From: Solibacillus faecavium
Lineage (GTDB): Bacteria > Bacillota > Bacilli > Bacillales_A > Planococcaceae
Direction of reading: 5' to 3'
Assembly (NCBI RefSeq): GCF_014836905.1
Contig: NZ_JACSPZ010000002.1
Coordinates: forward strand, 310,001-374,000
DNA length: 64,000 nucleotides
Each line of letters begins with the position of its first letter. Position 1 is the first letter of the stretch. The position numbers and the translations under genes were made by a program. Below are positions 60,986 to 64,000 of this stretch, in pieces. The notes beneath the pieces are model-generated. The model was given only the letters and a program-made list of their open reading frames with translations, had not been told where the DNA came from and did not search any database.

Positions 60986-62146
60986 ATGTTAGCACAACAA
61001 ACAATTGATACAATTAAATCTACAGTACCAGTATTGGAGGTACACGGATTAGCTATTACAAAAACTTTCTATTCAAATCTATTTAAAGACAATCCACAAT
61101 TACTAAACATTTTTAACCATACAAACCAAAAGAAAGACCGTCAGCAAACGGCATTAGCAAACACAGTGTATGCAGCAGCAGTTCACATCGATAACCTGGA
61201 GGCAATCGTTCCAGCTGTTGTTCAAATTGCGCATAAACACGTAAGCTTAGGTATTTTACCAGAGCATTATCCGATTGTAGGTCAATATTTATTAGCAGCG
61301 ATTAAAGAAGTTCTTGGAGATGCCGCTACTGATGAAATTATCGATGCTTGGGGTAAAGCTTACGGTGTCATTGCAGACGTATTTATTTCAGTGGAGGAAG
61401 ATTTATACAAAGCTACTGAAAATGCAGGAGGCTGGCGCTTATTCAAAGAGTTTACGATTGAAAAAGTAGAGGAAGAAAGCGATGCAGTGAAGTCATTCTA
61501 TTTAAAACCTGCGGACGGTGAGAAATTACCTGCATTCAAAGCTGGTCAATTCATTACATTACGTACACAAGTACCTGGTGAAGAGTTCTTAATGAACCGT
61601 CAATACACACTTACAGACGGAACGGAAGACTATTTCCGCATTTCTGTTAAACGTGAAGACGATGTAACACCAAACGGCATTGTTTCAAACTTCCTGCATA
61701 ACGCACAAATCGGCACGAAAGTCGATGTAAGTGCTCCAGCAGGTGTGTTCACATTAGTACAAAATGATAGCCCTGTCCTATTCATTAGCGGCGGTGTAGG
61801 TGTAACACCACTACAAGGCATGCTTAAAACAATGGAAGGCCGCCAAGCATCATTCATCCAATGTGCGCGCAACGAAAATGTAGCAGCGTTTAAAGAAACT
61901 ATCGAACAAAATGTAGCCGCTACAGACGGCAAATACAAAGCAGTTTATTCAGATCTAGATGGCTATGTAACAAAAGCCCAAATCGAGGAATTCCTTGTAC
62001 CAGGTATGGAAGTGTATGTATGTGGCCCAACTGCATTCATGGAAACAGTCATTCAATACTTAGTCGAGCTCGGTGTATCGGCTGATAAAATTCACTATGA
62101 ATTCTTCGGTGCAGCGATGGCATTGCAGATTAAGAAGACGGTTTAA
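60986..62146 (+). CDS. hmp: Flavohemoprotein (nitric oxide dioxygenase)
   Basis: 386 residues. The globin domain (1-140) has Tyr29, Gln53, Lys84 and proximal His85 (AHKHVSLGI) at the canonical Hmp positions. The FAD domain (about 150-255) shows RQYTLTDG and [13 protein letters not shown]. The NAD domain (260-386) has [18 protein letters not shown] and [10 protein letters not shown]. It converts NO to nitrate with NADH and oxygen. The start at [17 protein letters not shown] (60986) follows the family; a GTG three codons earlier lies nearer to GAGGGG. A terminator follows at 62164. Confidence 0.94.
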   Translation: MLAQQTIDTIKSTVPVLEVHGLAITKTFYSNLFKDNPQLLNIFNHTNQKKDRQQTALANTVYAAAVHIDNLEAIVPAVVQIAHKHVSLGILPEHYPIVGQYLLAAIKEVLGDAATDEIIDAWGKAYGVIADVFISVEEDLYKATENAGGWRLFKEFTIEKVEEESDAVKSFYLKPADGEKLPAFKAGQFITLRTQVPGEEFLMNRQYTLTDGTEDYFRISVKREDDVTPNGIVSNFLHNAQIGTKVDVSAPAGVFTLVQNDSPVLFISGGVGVTPLQGMLKTMEGRQASFIQCARNENVAAFKETIEQNVAATDGKYKAVYSDLDGYVTKAQIEEFLVPGMEVYVCGPTAFMETVIQYLVELGVSADKIHYEFFGAAMALQIKKTV

Positions 62147-62163
62147 TTTAGAGATAATAATAG

Positions 62164-62203
62164 AAGAAAACCAGTTGCCGATGTTTTGCCGGTGACTGGT
62201 TTT
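62164..62203 (+). terminator. Terminator of hmp
   Basis: AAACCAGT(T)GCCG and CCGG(T)GACTGGTTT-type arms with TTTTGC loop, followed by six T. Confidence 0.85.
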
Positions 62204-62259
62204 TTAATGAATTTAGGATCCCAAATGAACTATAGTTTGTGACCAAATGTGAAAAAAGA

Positions 62260-63882
62260 TTAAGTGTACAGTAAGTTATTGTTTTCTATTGTGTTTGAAT
62301 CGATTTGACAGAGGTGGTCTACATGTCTTGCTGCTCGACGTCCTGAGAACATGGCATCGGCCAATGAAAGTCCACTAATGTAACTATTTGAACAAATACC
62401 AACTGCAGTACGTCCTGCTGCATATAGTCCTTCAATCGATTCCCCAGATGAAGTTATGACTTGTCCGGTTTCTTCGTTCACTTTTAAGCCACCCAATGTT
62501 AAGCCTGGTGCTGGAAAAGCAGGTGAGTTTTTTATCGAGACATTTACTAAATAAAATGGTGGACGAAAGATTGGTGAAGCTGATTCCGGTGTTTTGTGCA
62601 TCGGCTCATCACGTCCCGTAAAAATCGCGTTATTATACTCATTCACTGTTTCCGTCACCTGTTCAACAGGAAGTTTGACCTTTTTCGCTAATTCCGGTAT
62701 AGAGTTTGCTTTATAGAATCCTAATGTAAATAAATAACGCATCATCAGTGCTTGGAACGATAATGATTCACGTGGACCGTTCTTTTTTGCGTCCTGCCAA
62801 ATTTCACGGTCCATAATTAAGTACCCTTCTCCGTTGTGCTCATTTACCATCTTTTTTGTAAAAGTCGCACCATATAAATCCTCGTTTAATATACGTTGTC
62901 CTTTTTTATCGACAACAATTCCACGTATAAAATCAGAAGGAGGTGAAAGAAAACGCCAAATCGATAAAACATCCATATGGTCTACAGTACCACCGGCTTT
63001 TAAGCCCAACTGAATACCAAAACCATCATCATGTACTGTACCAAGTGGCATCACATGTTGAGACTTTGCCCCGTATTGTTTAAGCATTTCTTCATTAAAT
63101 ATAAATCCACCAGCACTTAATACAACACCTTTTGCCGTTAATTCATGATCTTTAGCGTGCTGCTCCCAAATTTTCTGGCTCTTTTCATCCATTTTTTTGC
63201 CGAGTGGTTTAATGTATTTGCCGTAGTTTGTGCCAATTGAAGCATAACGTTTATGTTTCGGATGATCAAAGTTTTTTACACCACGGTACTTCACACCCGT
63301 TACTTTTCCATCCGAGATCAACAAATCGGTTACTTTGCATAAAGGGCGAAAATCAATATTAGGTAGTTTTTTAGCATACGAAAGTAGCGTTTCCATTAAT
63401 ACTTTCCCTGAATCGAGCCCTTTCGCAAATGTACGATGGCCACGAGGAGCAGGAGAAGCTTCAGTTTTATAAGGATATGATTTTTCATTTCCTGAATAAT
63501 ATAAGTAAAATTGATCGTTTGGATAAGATGTTTTATATGGACATACTGTACCAATAAACTTCACACCTTTATCTTTCAACCATTCAATTGAAGCTGGGCT
63601 TTCTTCGCAAAAACGTCGAATCGTCGCATCCGATACAACATTTCCCACTTCACGTTTCAAATAGCGATACATATTGTCAATACTATCTAACACACCCGCT
63701 TCTTTCTGAGTAGATGTCCCACCACCTGCATATACGACCCCTCCAGAAATCCCACTGGCTCCACCACCATAGCTTACATCAAGCATACATACATTTAGAC
63801 CTGCTTTAGCCGCTTCAATTGCAGCACATACACCAGCCATTCCAGCGCCAACAATGATAATATCGAAATTTTCTTTCTCCAT
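62260..63882 (-). CDS. FAD-dependent oxidoreductase, fumarate reductase / 3-ketosteroid dehydrogenase-like
   Basis: A 540-residue FAD_binding_2 flavoprotein. The dinucleotide site is FDIIIVGAGMAGVCAAIEA at about 5-24, a glycine-rich flavin loop GGGASGISGGVVYAGGG near 45, then KGVVLSAGGFIFNEE near 255, and the terminal ISGLSLADAMFSGRRAARH. The lack of the complete fumarate-reductase His/Arg set means the substrate could be a ketosteroid-like enone, fumarate or another double bond. The start at 63882 has AGAGGA seven bases upstream; two earlier ATGs are too close to it. The last 100 bases of the window show no feature. Confidence 0.82.
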   Translation of the reverse strand: MEKENFDIIIVGAGMAGVCAAIEAAKAGLNVCMLDVSYGGGASGISGGVVYAGGGTSTQKEAGVLDSIDNMYRYLKREVGNVVSDATIRRFCEESPASIEWLKDKGVKFIGTVCPYKTSYPNDQFYLYYSGNEKSYPYKTEASPAPRGHRTFAKGLDSGKVLMETLLSYAKKLPNIDFRPLCKVTDLLISDGKVTGVKYRGVKNFDHPKHKRYASIGTNYGKYIKPLGKKMDEKSQKIWEQHAKDHELTAKGVVLSAGGFIFNEEMLKQYGAKSQHVMPLGTVHDDGFGIQLGLKAGGTVDHMDVLSIWRFLSPPSDFIRGIVVDKKGQRILNEDLYGATFTKKMVNEHNGEGYLIMDREIWQDAKKNGPRESLSFQALMMRYLFTLGFYKANSIPELAKKVKLPVEQVTETVNEYNNAIFTGRDEPMHKTPESASPIFRPPFYLVNVSIKNSPAFPAPGLTLGGLKVNEETGQVITSSGESIEGLYAAGRTAVGICSNSYISGLSLADAMFSGRRAARHVDHLCQIDSNTIENNNLLYT

Positions 63883-64000
63883 AGACATATCCTCTCTCAT
63901 TCATGGCATAAATAGAAGTTAAAAAGTTTGACTAGCCTGCACATCTTATTTGTAAATTGTTTCAAAAATTTGTTCTACATTATCGATTATATTCAACTCA

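Noticed and set aside
1-64000. tRNA and rRNA genes, prophage, restriction-modification or toxin-antitoxin systems
   Set aside because: Looked for on both strands by eye; no cloverleaf with a conserved TTC arm, no rRNA-like stretch and no phage, R-M or TA gene was recognised.

Overview
The window is ordinary chromosomal DNA from a low-GC, Gram-positive, endospore-former-type bacterium. The gene set points to Bacillales, most likely a Planococcaceae relative of Solibacillus or Lysinibacillus. Pointers are an S-layer-homology (SLH) anchored nucleotidase, meso-diaminopimelate dehydrogenase, YhgE/Pip, YfkAB, YxcD and TelA homologues, a T-box leader, NsrR/Hmp, strong AGGAGG-type ribosome sites and many TTG/GTG starts. 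The family-level placement is inference. No rRNA, tRNA, prophage or CRISPR array was seen.

Layout. 1-1.3 kb: a small orphan ORF, a dispersed repeat and an IS3-like remnant. 1.3-7.1 kb: a YwnA/YwnB-like regulator/reductase pair, an alpha/beta hydrolase, an EamA exporter, a stand-alone GIY-YIG protein and a coiled-coil protein. 6.5-10.0 kb: a tight four-gene unit of GTP cyclohydrolase II, RibD, a flavin monooxygenase and a HAD nucleotidase. This unit is the most interesting candidate for an unusual pathway. 10.1-14.1 kb: pantothenate uptake (PanF/YhdT), lysine/DAP synthesis (Ddh) and a secreted Asn-rich protein coupled to YxcD. 14.2-22.2 kb: YhgE/Pip, the SLH nucleotidase, a 21-bp phased repeat array and aconitase with a CcpC-like operator. 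22.5-29.4 kb: DUF2785, VWA and MoxR genes, facing a cytosolic beta-helix protein and the radical-SAM protein YfkAB.

29.8-35.8 kb: SulP and UspA, 3-methyladenine glycosylase, a TDT transporter, YdcF and a luciferase-like oxidoreductase. 35.8-39.9 kb: leuA behind a leucine-type T-box, guaC behind a PurR-like operator, and a methyltransferase behind a possible leader-peptide attenuator. 40.2-49.1 kb: sirtuin and acetamidase (overlapping), an M20 peptidase, an EamA exporter, an HSL-type esterase, TelA and a DHA2 efflux pump. 49.2-56.0 kb: an oligopeptide ABC transporter operon (oppB-C-D-A, ldcA, oppF) whose LD-carboxypeptidase suggests cell-wall peptide recycling. 56.4-59.1 kb: argG-argH. 59.5-62.1 kb: SDR and nsrR, divergent from hmp, with two NsrR-like operators between nsrR and hmp (nitric oxide detoxification). 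62.3-63.9 kb: a fumarate reductase/ketosteroid-dehydrogenase-like flavoprotein.

Two families of dispersed intergenic repeats (three A copies, two B copies, one divergent element) are spread through the window. Each begins with a GAG-CTGGGAC box and a terminator-like hairpin, followed by a large cruciform-forming GC-rich core. Start codons were re-chosen for many genes on the basis of ribosome binding sites, so coordinates are often shorter than the longest open frame.
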